A stretch of 64,000 bases of DNA from Massospora cicadina (GCA_022478985.1 JAKSZP010008021.1:110417-174416), one strand, 5' to 3'; counted from the first letter of the stretch, positions 10,935 through 22,552 are shown. The notes: generated by a model not told the origin, from the letters alone. Numbers and translations are program-made.

Positions 10935-11365
10935 TGCCATTATATATACAATATAGAGTAAGATATATTGAGTAGAATAAGGTGGTTGATGAGCTGACTA
11001 GAGGAGTTAACCACTGAATATAGCCTTAGGTTTAATATCAAGATAACAAGTTGGCGCAAGCATCCTTCCCTAGCTTATTACCAGTGGAGCACTACAAGGG
11101 TGATTATCCAGAATTATTGGGTTGTCAACTTAGTGCCAATATGTGAGATTTCTAAGTTCTTTAAAAAATAAGGAAATAGTGATTTTAGGCTTTAAGGCTG
11201 TAAAATATTATTTGGAAAATTTTAGGACTTGATTTTAATTAAAACCAAATAATAAGATGACCCAATGCTCATAGTTTTATAAACAATATTACATTAATTA
11301 TAGCAATAAATAAATTATAACATATTCAAGTCTTCACTTGAACTAGAGCAAATTGCAAAAATCTG
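10935..11365. repeat. Dispersed repeat R1, right copy (possible LTR)
   Basis: This is homologous to 1-450 in the same orientation: GCCTTAGGTTTAATATC, CCAGTGGAGCACTA, GGGTTGTCAACTTAGTG and TTCACTTGAACTAGAGCAAA. If the nested B1 and LINE-A1 insertions are removed, about 2.5 kb would separate the two copies, a size compatible with a small or degraded LTR element. Confidence 0.6.
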
Positions 11366-11989
11366 GAATGGTCAGGAATACTACAAGTGTAGTGATATCA
11401 CTTCATGGCTCTAGGTATATATGGCGAGACACTGGCTCCTCCTCTCCCCTCCTATCAATGTTTCATTTTCTATTTTTTAGTTATATAAGGTTTTGCAAAA
11501 AACATTATTAAACTTATAAAGGCTATCTACAATATAATACCTAAGAATTAATTAGAAATTACCAAGCAAGTTCTAAATCCAAGCTATGCTGGGGAAATTA
11601 GCTTATATAGGTTAGTACATGATGATATAACATCTTTTAGATAATTTACTAAATAGGCACTGAAGCAAAAAACTGTAAGTTATGATGACCTAGATAAAAA
11701 AATTTGTTCTACTAATAGTTACCTATGAGACATACTAGTTACCATATGAAGTATGGAAAAAATTGATTGTTCCATAGGTATAATCTATAGATATTTACTG
11801 AAAGGTTTATTTTAAGCTATATAATATTAACTGTATCTTAAGATTTATACAATTGGAATAGTCTTAGTTGCTATTGACTAAAGTTAAAACAATATCTGTA
11901 TAGTAAGTGTCCTAAAGGTGGTCTAGTTTGTCTACATTATAAGCACTAGAGGAGTTATGCAAAAAGTTTTTAAACAATTTGTACATAAT
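11366..11989. other. AT-rich intergenic DNA
   Basis: No ORF of note, no repeat pair and no RNA gene could be seen here. Confidence 0.4.
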
Positions 11990-12005
11990 AATATTATAAC
12001 TAAAA
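11990..12005. repeat. Target-site duplication, left, of SINE1
   Basis: AATATTATAACTAAAA is exactly repeated at 12302-12317. Confidence 0.9.
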
Positions 12006-12301
12006 GGGGGTGGAAGGTGAGTCAGTAGGGCGTACAGCTACCAACCTGAAGGTTGCAGGTTCAATTCCCACCCTTTGCACATCGATCAGGGTGCCAGCCA
12101 AAGGAAACTATTGGCGATTAGTAGGTATAATAACATGAAAACCTTACCCATGATGTAACCAGAAAAATCTGAGTCCTGATCCAGAGGTGAAAAAACTTTC
12201 TATGACAGAGTTGACCCTGCTCAGGTTTCATGTTGATACTTTCTTTCTCTATTTTGGTAATGTCTGTCCCCCGGTCAGCTTACCTTGAATAAATAAAATA
12301 A
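12006..12301 (+). mobile_element. SINE1: tRNA-derived SINE with LINE tail B
   Basis: This 296-bp element lies between perfect 16-bp TSDs. The head is tRNA-like: an A-box-like TGAGTCAGTAGG at 12018-12029 (10 of 12 to TRGCNNAGYNGG) and a perfect B box GGTTCAATTCC at 12058-12068, 28 bp further on, with GGGTGG able to pair with CCACCC. These form an internal RNA polymerase III promoter. The 3' part (GTAATGTCTGTCCCC, GGTCAGCTTACCTTGAATAA) is the same tail that ends LINE-D and the B2, B3 and B4 retroposons, so this SINE was probably mobilised by the LINE-D type machinery. Some internal stretches, such as around 12130-12200, are not tRNA-like. Confidence 0.88.
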
Positions 12302-12317
12302 AATATTATAACTAAAA
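12302..12317. repeat. Target-site duplication, right, of SINE1
   Basis: AATATTATAACTAAAA directly follows the AATAAATAAAAT tail and matches 11990-12005 exactly. Confidence 0.9.
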
Positions 12318-12345
12318 TAAAGTTTTTTCAAAGTAATTTATATAA

Positions 12346-12482
12346 AATAAAATAATATTTGAGGTGGGTCAACCTTGGAACAAATATACCACACTGAGAA
12401 TTTTTCTAGCCAGTACAGGTTTCAAACACAAAACCTGCACTAGGGTGGAAGCAGTTTTACCTGCCAGGCTAATCACCCTTTT
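12346..12482 (-). mobile_element. SINE2 copy 1 (tRNA-like head, reverse orientation)
   Basis: On the minus strand the element shows an A-box-like TAGCCTGGCAGG (12460-12471) and a B-box-like TGTTTGAAACC (12419-12429), spaced as in tRNA genes. The flanks AAAGTAATTTATATAA (12330-12345) and AAGGTAATTTATATAA (12483-12498) form a 15/16 TSD. A second diverged copy lies at 14778-14910. Confidence 0.68.
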
Positions 12483-12498
12483 AAGGTAATTTATATAA

Positions 12499-14777
12499 GG
12501 AAAGTAATACAGCTGACCTAATTATTAGAGCTTATATACAAACTTATGTTAATAAATTATAATTTTAAAAAGCATTTTATTGTATACTATATAGTATAAA
12601 AAAGCTTGCCTATAGTTAGCCATTGATGTAAGTAAAAACTATACAAACAATTAATATCATATAGCAGTTGGAGCACCATAGCCTTTAGAAAATTTTAATT
12701 TGTATAAGTCTAATAAATCTATGAAGAATAGATAATGTAAGTGCATCCAGTCATCATTTTAGGATTAAATAAGTTTAGAAGAAAAATAAAAAGATGCTTA
12801 GTATCTTTATATTGGTATCCATAAAGATATATTGTATAACTCAAAAAGTACTAATGTAACAAGTAATGGTAACCCTAAAGACAGATATAATATACTTAAG
12901 GAGGAAAATAGTCATGGTTTGTAAAAAAAGACATAACTTATGGGAATTTTATATAATATTCTATCAGAATGGGATTATATTTATTTGAATTCACTATGGT
13001 GCTTACTGTGCTAGTGTAAAAACTGTATAATTTCTTAAGAGGCATATACCTTTTTTATTGGATTTAAAATATGAAAGCATTATGGCCCTAGTATTAAGGA
13101 TTTATGGGAGAACAAATTCACAATCTAAATTACATATTAAATTTGGTTGCAACTGGGCGATATTGCACTTTAAATTGGCACTCAAATAAGTGGTATTGTA
13201 TGAAGACAGTATACCACAAAAATAAACTAAAGCTTGCCACAAAAATAGGCTTTTATTAGATAGATCTCCTAATCTGATGCAATCTTGTTTTGTACTTTCA
13301 GACTTGTAGGAATATGACATGCTCCACATAAACTTCTCCAAACAACTGAAATCTCATTGTGACTTCCAGTACTGGAGATCCAGCATTAACTTTTGAGTCC
13401 ACATTCTCTCAGGACTAGTCAACCTAGATGTTGTGTTGGTCTTGTGCTGTCTGTACTCTCCAATATATACGCTTAAATTTTTTGGAAGGCAATTCATGTG
13501 TCAGACTTCTCTGTGACACACAAGTCTTCTTGTTATTTCTATTTTGTTCCACTGACACCCTGCTGACATCATTGCAAGGGTCAGGCTCGAGGTTGGGTGC
13601 ATTTTTAGAGAAGAGTGGACATTAAATGGCAGGATCATGTGTGGAAGACTTGGCTAGATAATTCTAATCTACTCTTTGAAATCAGCTAGAATGTTCACAG
13701 TAGGTTTAGCTGGCTAAATTTGGTAAGTATGACTGATGAGAATGGAACTGCCTTAGGGAAAATGATCAGTTGACAAGAAGATAGAAAGTCATATGCTGGA
13801 ATTTATAAATGTATAGTTAAGTAACAAGTGCTTGTTTTTGTATAAAAAAATAATAGCAAAATAATGTAGAGAACAAAAGGCTACTCTGGGCTTTATACCT
13901 TGCTTTTCTGATATTTCACCAGCTTGCACTTTTAAACAATGTGATATTTCTTGAAGTTGACACACCTTAAATACTATGAGTAACTTGATAATTAGTCAAA
14001 TGACTACCAGCTGCTTGGCAAAACCATTTAAGCTATTGAATCAAATGAGAAAAATTTCCAGACATAATAATATACCATTACTATTAATTATTATAAAATT
14101 TTTATTACTTAAATTTTTTTTATTTTACTACAAATATCCAAAAGACTACAATGAAATATTGTATTGTTATCTGACCTTAGTAACTGCAAAAACTTATCAA
14201 TAGGTCATTTCAGGAATTCTGAAAAATGAAGGATGCAAGATTTCAGCACAAACAAGATTGTATGTTAAAGATAAGCAAGTAAAAATTGCATAATTTCAAA
14301 AAGCAAATAGCTATTTTATTAAGTAATCAATCCATAAAAGAAATAAAACCCCTGATCTGAAGGATCTCTGGGAGTTTAAATTTCACTATGAGGTAGAAAA
14401 GACATTTGGATCAAAAATTTGATAAAGGCACTTATTGTAGTAGTTTTAATAAGAACTACATTTCTGAAATAGTAAATTTACACTAAAATCAATGAAAACT
14501 TGTTATCACTAAAGCTTCTAAACTAAGAAGGTATACAATAAAATAAAGATAAATAAATAAACTCCAAAAGCTCTTTATGGTTAGGTTAAAAAATAAACTT
14601 CACCATATAGATAGAAAATACATTATGTAGCCTAATTTTATGAGTATTAGTTATGGCTGTTAATCTGATTGATCATATGGATTAGATAAAATTAATAATG
14701 TGCTTTTAATAAGTAGATTATACTATGGTAGATTTTTTGTTTGAAAACCTGCAAACATGTTAATAGTGATTAAAAAT
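12499..14777. other. AT-rich region, no supported gene
   Basis: Most of this is low-complexity AT-rich DNA. A less AT-rich patch at about 13090-13640 has short open frames on both strands (13102-13341 minus, 13428-13625 plus). I cannot match these to a family or join them across stops. They may be a decayed transposase or a host exon, but this is undecided. Confidence 0.35.
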
Positions 14778-14910
14778 GTAATCAAGGCGAGTTGACCTTT
14801 AGCAAATAATATACTGAAATTTTTTTCTTATCAGTAGGTTTCAAACTTGTGTTAAACAAAACCTTCACTATAGTGAAAGCAGGAACTACCATGCTAGGGT
14901 AACCATTTTG
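14778..14910 (-). mobile_element. SINE2 copy 2 (reverse orientation, decayed)
   Basis: This aligns by eye with 12346-12482: GCGAGTTGACC at the far end, AGTAGGTTTCAAAC for the reversed B box, AAAACCTTCACTATAGTG, and GCTAGGGTAACCA at the head. The flanks TTAATAGTGATTAAAAAT (14760-14777) and TTGATAGTAATTAAGAAT (14911-14928) match at 15 of 18 positions, a decayed TSD. Confidence 0.6.
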
Positions 14911-14928
14911 TTGATAGTAATTAAGAAT

Positions 14929-15119
14929 TTAAAAATTAAACTTACTAAAGTAACTATATTATAAAATCAGTGACTTATATTATTAATAAGTATGTACTAA
15001 TGTACACTTAGCACAATAAAGAATATATGGTTGTTAGTTTTAGTAAAGTATATAGCAGTTATGATGTAAATAAGAAGCATGGATATATATTATCTATCTA
15101 TTAATTGCCTTTTTAACTG
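14929..15119. other. AT-rich spacer
   Basis: Nothing recognisable is seen here. Confidence 0.35.
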
Positions 15120-16190
15120 ACTTTAAAAAGGAAAAGGTTCTCAAATTTGGCCTGTATGTCATGGACTGATGAAATGATTGAAGGGACCAACTCTAAAGAT
15201 AAAGCTAGTCGTCAGGAGGCTAAAAAAGTGAGGTTAGCAGGCCTTCCTGACCTCAAACATACCCTAGACCAGCGCTGGGTTCAGGCCATTTATGCTCAAG
15301 TCAGTCTACAGATGTGTGCAACGCTCAGCCCTGTGCAATAGCAAAGGCATTAAAATGAATTATCTATATGCTTAACAGCCATGGTTTAGTTCAGTTAATC
15401 AGCAAACGATATTTTAAAACTCATTTGGCCTTTGAAATTTTGAGATCAGGTCAGCCATGCCTACAATCAATCACTTGAGTTTGGGCAATCTTGAGCTATA
15501 GTACCCAGGCTAATGGAAGCGTGTGCTTATTGGTGCACTTAGGCTTAGTACCACTTCCATTAATGGACCATTTCCCTCCGCTTATTTAATTATGTTCCCT
15601 TGAGACCAACTTTACTTGTTGGTCATCTTCCTTTAGATAAATCCCTGTTCATTTGCAATTTTTATCAATTTATGATTACTATTATGAACCTGTGTGAGGA
15701 TCTCCTCAAGGAGGTCTTTAACAACGTTGGCTATCCCCTTTTGCACTAAAGTATATACTATATCAAGTGCATTATTGGGCCCCTTGGTTCCCTCCAAACT
15801 GAGGCACCCAAACCCTCCAATACTGATACTGCTTGGTTAGGGGCTCCCCAGTGGGGCCTACCCAAGAGTTCCTGTTTATTAGTTTCCAACTACTCTTCAA
15901 CACGTTATACACCCTTGAACAGGGTTATTCTGGCTCTGGCGCCCTTCACGGTGCCCTTTGTACCATAATCTTGATGATGAATTCCCTGGAGTTGTGGCTA
16001 TGCACTGCTCACCACCTTGCTGGGAACTGAAGAGTTACAGACACTCTTCTTACGCTTTATGTTTTATATTTTTTTTCTTATGTTTGTTCATGCATAACAC
16101 CAAAAATACTGGATAAATTTAGCTGAAATTTTTTAATAAGATGATGCTCCCACTTAGGTCTCTTACAATTTTTGTAAGGATTGATATAAT
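15120..16190. repeat. Dispersed repeat R3, copy interrupted by ~890 bp
   Basis: The start (ACTTTAAAAAGGAAAAGG, then TTCTCAAATTTGGCCTGTAT at 15120-15160) matches 16438-16480. Sequence from about 16045 (TTATGTTTGTTCATGCATAA) to 16190 matches 16490-16615, the continuation of the second copy. About 890 bp (15160-16045) is therefore extra in this copy and is probably an insertion. It contains short, unrecognised + strand open frames (15147-15341 and 15833-16030). No clear TSD was found. Confidence 0.45.
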
Positions 16191-16435
16191 AAAAATATTA
16201 TATATAAGAAGTGAAGATCTATTTATTTATATATATTGGTATATTATTTCAGCATAGCAATTAATATATATAAATAATTTGTAGTTTTTAAACCTAATAT
16301 CATTTATTAGATCTGTCATCTTTTTTAGTATATATACAATAATAAGTTTACAGTTAATAAGCCTATTGACTTAACTAAGTAAATTTTATACTAAAATTTA
16401 TCAAAAGTGATGTTAGTCAATTATAACTCTTTTCA

Positions 16436-16615
16436 ATCAACTTTAAAAAGAAGAAGGTTCTCAATTCAACCTGTATATATTTTTTCTGTTTTTATTTGTG
16501 TTTGTTCACACATAACTCTAAACTATTGGACCATTTTGGATGATCTTTTTTTCAAAAAAATATAATGCTTCAACTTAAGTCTCATTTTACTTTAGTAATG
16601 ATTGGTTCACATTTT
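16436..16615. repeat. Dispersed repeat R3, uninterrupted copy
   Basis: This is homologous to the two halves 15120-15160 and 16045-16190, with the shared core AAGGTTCTCAA, CCTGTAT, TTTGTTCACACATAAC. It serves as the empty-site comparison. Confidence 0.5.
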
Positions 16616-16639
16616 AGAGCTTTATGCCATCATTAAAGA

Positions 16640-19060
16640 AATTAAACAATCAATAAGGGCAATATGGATGGTTAAATTGGGAATTTTGGCTGGCGAGAAA
16701 AACTGGCAACATGTGCCACTAATTGGTTAGCATTGCCAACTATTCATGGTCAGCAATCGCTATCACTAGCCATGGTTCAAGCAACTGCAGCTTACATGAC
16801 ATTTAATCTTTATTATGAATGTGGACTCATCACATTTGATGTGGGATTTGGGTGAAAAAGCCAATAGTTAGGCTCAAAAATATCTGGGTACAATTCACAA
16901 AAATTCAGAGATCCTTATGAGCTGGCCAGTGAAGTTCCAAATCTTCTTATGCACCTTTTCCATCTAATGGGGCTATTGTGGCTCAATTTTTTGGCAAAGT
17001 TGCCAAGTATATGATTCATATACAATAATGGTAGAGGAAGGCTCAGAGCTAAATCAGCTGATTTCTAAGCGTCTTAGCAATAAAGATGTCTTAAGAGGGG
17101 TGTATATCTGACAGCTGTCGCTTGCTCAATAAAAGTAATATCATAATTAACCAATAATTTTAAACATACTGCATTTGAATAATGGTGGGTAATAACTGCC
17201 TCAGGTTTGGTGTACACCAGGCAGTCCTTATAGAGCTACCCTGAGCTGCAGTGTATACCTGTTTTTATTGTCTGGTTAAAATCCTCCAGGTGGTAAAGCG
17301 TTTGTTAAGGTCATATTTTTGTTATTGAGGCCCAAAATCAATTCCTTAAGATAATAGTTAGTGTTGTGACCTTCCTCCGCCCAGTCATTAATTATTCAGG
17401 GATGAGAGGGTGGTTTTGATGATGCATTCAGGGGGTGTTCTCAATAGTAATTGGCGAATTATTATAAAAGATTTGTGTAAGTCAAGGAGACCCAACTTCT
17501 TGGGCTAGATCAGGAAAAAGGTCACTTTTGGGAAAAATAAGGGACCTAATGTCCCTGTGGAGCCCTTGTCTCAACTGGATGACTTAGGTCATGTAGTGGA
17601 TGAACGTTGGATCACTGCATTGGCACCAAAGATCCCACCACAGTACCTCATTTGGCTTCTTCTGCTCTGATTGAAAGGATAAAAGAGGTCTGTAATGAGT
17701 TAGTACAGAAAAGAAGCCTTTGACAGCAGCTTCCCCCTCTGAGCCCTACTCCACTATCCTTTACGTCCTTGGGTAAGAAGAGAAATGAGCCTCAAAACTC
17801 AGGAAAGGGTTCACAAGTCATAAAACCCAATCTGGAGCATGAAATCCAAAATTCTGGGTCCAGGAAAGCCAATCCTAGTCAGAAATTCGCCTTTGGGAAA
17901 TTTTAAACTTTTAAAAATTCATTGGAATTGACCAGGCGGAACCCAATTCTGCCGCCCCCTCAATCCGAGTTAATTCGCTTATATTTGGATTGGTGAGAGT
18001 CCCTCCATAAAAGATCTAATGCTTACATTTCCAGAGCTTTTGAGACCTTTTCATAAGCCAGATGACGAAACCCTGAACCCAGGCTGAGTACCTATGAGTA
18101 CATCAGCTATTGCTGCCCCTGAAAAACGTACACACGGCCCCCTTTTCCCCACTTCAAATATATAAGGCAACTGCCTCTGTAAAGAGAAGTTGTCGGTCCA
18201 TTTTCACCTTTACGTTTTAATAAAAACCACAATTACAGATCCTATTCCACAAGCTCCACCGTTTTCTTCATGATCCTTCTACTAACCAAGCAAATTATGC
18301 GGCGATATGCATTCTAGGGCTGATGGTCATTGAGTGGGCCTTCCAAGCCATCAATCTGTTGGCCCATAAAGATGTGATCACTATCCAGGATTTACCACAA
18401 GTCTACAATGTCAATCTGCCGCTTCATAAGAGTTCTCTGATCCACTAAACTCCTTGCAATGACCTTTTTACCATTTGGCACCTGACAGACCAGCTTCAGG
18501 TCCACCTCCCACTCTGTGAAAGAATTCAACTCAATCCGCCTCACCAATATGCCAATGGTTTGGCACAATTAAGGTGGAGTGAGGCTGTCTCCACTAATCA
18601 TGATTCCTTGTTCAGAGGGGAGGATCTGCCGTTCACACAACTGCAAGGTGGGAACCAGGCACCAAACCATCTGGGCCATTCTGCTGAGGGCCAATCTGGC
18701 CCAAATACCTAAAAACCGATCTGCCATGCTGGCGATGCACCTGACCTTCCCATCAAATCTGAGACATCCAATGGAAAAAAATGAGGCCCAAGGCCTCCTG
18801 ATGGTTGGAGCAATTTGATTCTATTCAATTTGTGAGGCTGATCATCATTTTGAAAAATTTGAAAATTTCTATGATTTTCAGAATTCTTTCTATGATGAAT
18901 CAGTCCAAATGGCTGGGAAAATGAAGCCAAAGGTAACAGCTGAAAAACCAGAAGGATTGGTCGTCCTTCTTGCCTCTCCCACCCTTGGGGATGCCCAGCA
19001 AGACCCACGGTTGCCCCCATTGCAGCCATTTGTTTTGTTGTGGGGCCTTTGGTATGTTTA
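16640..19060 (+). pseudogene. Decayed + strand ORF region of unknown retroelement
   Basis: Several frames stay open with only occasional stops. At 17725-17907 there is a basic Ser/Pro/Lys-rich stretch. From 18250 to 18820 a long frame has few stops and contains ANYAAICILGLMVIEWAFQA and HLPLCERIQLNPPHQYA. From 18826 to 19058 a frame is open to TAA with an acidic start (HHFEKFENFYDF) and a Pro-rich end. The style resembles the ORF1 part of a LINE or gag, but no CCHC knuckle or RRM could be identified with confidence. It lies just 3' of LINE-C, in the opposite orientation. Function is unknown. Confidence 0.35.
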
Positions 19061-19080
19061 TTAATGTATATTTCCCTCAC

Positions 19081-19764
19081 TAGAATAATAGGTGATCCCT
19101 TCTACAGCTTCTCAGAACTGCTATGCCCTTGGCATTCTGGGATTTTCACTAGGTTGTCACACACCCAGATTGGAAGCCCAGTCTTACTTTAATCAGCAGA
19201 TTTCATGACAATTTGATGCTCTTTCTCAGCAAATTCACTCCAAATCCAGTTTCGTTCCACCCATGTTGTATCTTTAGTCATTGCCGCCCATTTAGCTTTG
19301 AGGTCCCATCATATTATATCATAGTTTGTGGCACATGTGTGAATGACAATTGCCCAGCCTCACTACCATGTTGCGCAGTCTAATAGTGATGTCATTGACA
19401 TCTAAAAGGTAGTTGTGTTTATGCAGCATCCACTCCCTAAGGGATCATGATGTTATTCTTTCTGGAATCCCTTGTATACGGGCCCAGTTGATGCCCCACG
19501 CTAGCTCTGGGCAGCATATATGTGTCTGCATCATTTGGAGAAAAGATTTGGCCCAGATCTGGTAGGTATGTAACTCAAAATTTAGTAGCCTCATACCCCC
19601 TTCACATCTGGGTTTGAAAAGGATGTCCAGTTTGATGCGCACCACATGGGCCTTAAACCACAGGAAGGTGCAGATAAGCCTTTTGAATTTAACTTCCAAG
19701 CCTGGGATCAGTGGTAGGATGTGAGCCACATACCAAAGTTTGAGAGTATTAAGATATTTGGCAC
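19081..19764 (-). mobile_element. LINE-C, 3' part (minus strand), separated by B2
   Basis: The minus-strand frame 19445-19729 reads as the post-RT region of a LINE ORF2: LKLWYVAHILPLIPGLEVKF, then FLWFK, IKLDILFKPRCEGGMRLLNF and YQIWAKSFLQMM. The reading continues upstream on the other side of B2 (21709 onward: RYMCYIS, then NTLKLWYVAHI), which supports one LINE split by the insertion. The last 14 bases (19751-19764) are the left TSD of B2. The 3' end of this LINE is not clear, and no tail A or tail B was found. Confidence 0.75.
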
Positions 19765-21694
19765 TGACTAACTTTCTTTCCGCTCAGCATAACTTTCTGA
19801 GCAAATTACACAAATTAATAAAGAGAGTATTTTTGATCGCCCATTGTAGTTTTGCTCTAATGTCCTCGGATTCTCTGCCAGCTGCTCCAGTGTGGGGCAG
19901 TGGCGAAACTTCCCCCGCCAGTTTCATCCAGCAGGAAAATGCGCTCAAACTGGCTCGCTCAGCCATTCCAAAACCATGGGATGTTTCATTCCTCCTAAGG
20001 ATCTTGATGCCCACTTTGCTTGTACCCAAGAAGTATCTCGCTGCCCCCTGGTGCTCCCCTGGAGCAACATGTGCTACAGCCTAAGGGTCAACTATGGGAA
20101 ACTCTTATACCATGACCAATTCATTATTGAAATGGCACAGTGGTGATGACACCTGTCGGATCTATAGATTTATGCACATATAAGGGGTATTTTTACCTTG
20201 GCTTCACCTGTGAAGCTGACGCTGCTACTGCAGCAACTGTGCCCTCTGGTATTTCAGGGTACCCCTCTTCCCACAACTCAGACCCAGCTACCAGCAGACA
20301 CCACTTTGGTGGTCCAGATTGCTGGTTTGCCCACCCACCTCCCCCTGAAGTGCTCCACCAGGAGCTGATGGACAGTTTGGCAGCCTATAGCTTCAACCCC
20401 ATATTACAATTTGTGGTCACAAATGGGGACACACGACTCTCTGGTCCTTAGGCATATGCCTCAATCAGCCCTAAATTTAGCAAAACTGCCATGTTGATTA
20501 CCCCTTGCACCGTTATTCCTTCAGCCCCTGACCATCCATTTTGGGCTCATGTCAAGGGCGGGTAGACGATTTGTCCATTCTGTTTAGAGTTGGACCACTC
20601 AAAAATGCAAGTGCCCTTCCTTAGCCACTTCTGACAGATCAGATTACTCATCCGCTGACCTCCAATATGATGCTTACCCTGACACAGGTTCCAGCATGGG
20701 GTATGATCCTACCTCCCCCAACCCCAAAACCTGAGGCTGCAGCTGCACCTGCAGTCACTAATCAGCCTCCTCCTCACCCAGTGCACACATAATTCCTCCT
20801 ATCAAACATCAGCTTGAACCCCAGTTTGATCCCATGATTTTTCCAACAAATCAACCAAACCACAACTGTACACCACTTTCCCAATTCAATTCAACCAGAA
20901 CCCACGGTAGTTATTTGCTGAAATTGACAAATAAGGTAAGCTCATTGAAGAACCATCTCTGCAAATTGAGCGGTTCATTAATGCAGAATGGGACGCCAAA
21001 TACCTTTCTCATCTATATACCTCACAGCCAAATGTTGAATCATTTTGCAGTGACCACCAGCTTGCAGTCAAAGCAGCTGCAACACCAGATTGATGACCCC
21101 TCCGCAAAGCTGTTGCCAAATTGATGGTGACGTTCACAGGAGGTATTCCCCCTCCCATGATCCCCTCAACCCTCACTACAGAAAGTAAAACCACAATGAA
21201 TCAGGTACACAAAAATGTCAACAAAGCTATCCAGAACATGGTAACGGTAGTATGGAATCCTAAAGCTAAGATTACCTAAGCTAGTATAACCACATTCATT
21301 AAAATCCTAGATGCCCACATTTAAGTTGAAAAACCTTTAGCCAACTACATCAGTAATATTTTCCTAGCTGGCAATTTCCATGAAATACCAATAATTCGCA
21401 ATATTAAACCACATGCCGCTGATGCCCTGACACCCTTACTGTCCGCCTTAACATACCCTACTCTTGGATGAGGAAGCTGCTGCCAAAGATGAGCGACCCA
21501 GATCCTCCCTCCCCTTCCACCATGGAGGGATAAGCGGTTTCTGCTGTTACCTGGTTGGTTGTTTTCATTTGAAGTGTTTCAAATAATCCACTCATTTGGG
21601 CGTTTTGTCTGAACCAATTAGTTATGTTTGTTTTTAGTTTTAATTTTTAGTTTTAATAATGTCTGTCCCCCAGTCAGCTTACCTCAAATAAATA
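19765..21694 (+). mobile_element. ORF1-only retroposon B2 (tail B type)
   Basis: This 1930 bp element lies inside LINE-C in opposite orientation, between TSDs AAGATATTTGGCAC (19751-19764) and AAGATATATAGCAC (21695-21708), 12 of 14 alike. The broken ORF has the family order: a PAAPVWGSG start near 19880, an RRM-like STYKGYFYLGFTCEADAA-like motif (about 20168-20225), a LHQELMDSLAAYSFNPILQF block (about 20355-20415), and the zinc knuckle TICPFCLELDHSK (about 20571-20610). The C-terminal half is heavily decayed. The tail is AATAATGTCTGTCCCC, then AGTCAGCTTACCTCAAATAA. No endonuclease or RT is present. Confidence 0.78.
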
Positions 21695-21708
21695 AAGATA
21701 TATAGCAC

Positions 21709-22550
21709 ATGTACCTTCCCTTCAAGGTTCAAGCGGGCATGTTTCTAGTAGGTCATCTGGGATGACATACTGGAGAGCATGCTTGTTCCATCGCCTCAAC
21801 TGCCAGACTAGAAAATGTGAAGAGGATACCCAAATATTTGAACATTTGTGTGGGTGTTATGGGATCAAGGCCTGATGATGGAGGGAATTGAGGTTGTCCA
21901 ATTTTAATGACCACCCTCCTGTCAATATTAACTTTAGCATTTGATATCTGTTGGTAGAGGGAAAGGAGCTCATCAACGCCTTGAAGGTCACTTTTGGAAC
22001 TGATCCACTGCCATGTCATCTGCAAATGCCTTTATTCTGATAGGGGTTAGTCAGGGGTGGCAGATACCCCACAACCTCACTTCTACTGCTGCCAATGGGA
22101 TGTCTGTGGCAAAGTTAAATAGAATTGGGGGTATGGGATTGCCTTGGCAGAGGCCCTGTCCAATCAGAATTGATTCTGTTATGCCATTGGCCAGGATGAC
22201 TCTTGTATTGAGGCCTTTATATAGCATATCTATCCAGGTGATAAAGGTGATGAGTCCCAATAGCATTTAATGCTGACCTCAGGTATGGCCATGCTACTCA
22301 ATTGTTGTAAGGATTGGTCCAGTATCTGACAGTAGCTTAGTATGTATATTAAAATGGACCAGAAATGATGGATTTCAATTGTGGGACTGATACATTGCTG
22401 GATAAATTTGATTCTGGATTCAGCAAAGCAATAGCTTCAAATCAACTTTTGACCTGATATATGCCCTATGGCTAGGGGTATGTTTGAAATCCAGGCAAGT
22501 ATGAGATCATATTGTGATAGCTTAAATCATTATAGATGCCTTTCACCTTT
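21709..22550 (-). mobile_element. LINE-C, RT part (minus strand), separated by B2
   Basis: Minus-strand frames show RT motifs in order: WIDMLYKGL and ILIGQGLCQGNPIPPILFN (22051-22266), AFADDMAVD across about 22005-22035 with a frameshift, then NAKVNIDRR and PTQMFKYLGILF (21753-22025). CQGNP stands where QGDP is usual, and FADDM is the catalytic box. Upstream of 22270 the reading decays and the 5' limit is not defined, so the element is 5'-truncated or eroded. B2 separates this part from 19081-19764. Confidence 0.78.
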
Positions 22551-22552
22551 TA

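Noticed and set aside
12006..12080. A functional tRNA gene
   Set aside because: A and B boxes are present, but the sequence lies inside a 296-bp unit with TSDs and a LINE tail, and a complete cloverleaf could not be drawn. It is a SINE head.
19081..22550. Two independent LINE fragments
   Set aside because: The reading is continuous across B2 and the TSD fits, so one split LINE-C is the simpler account.
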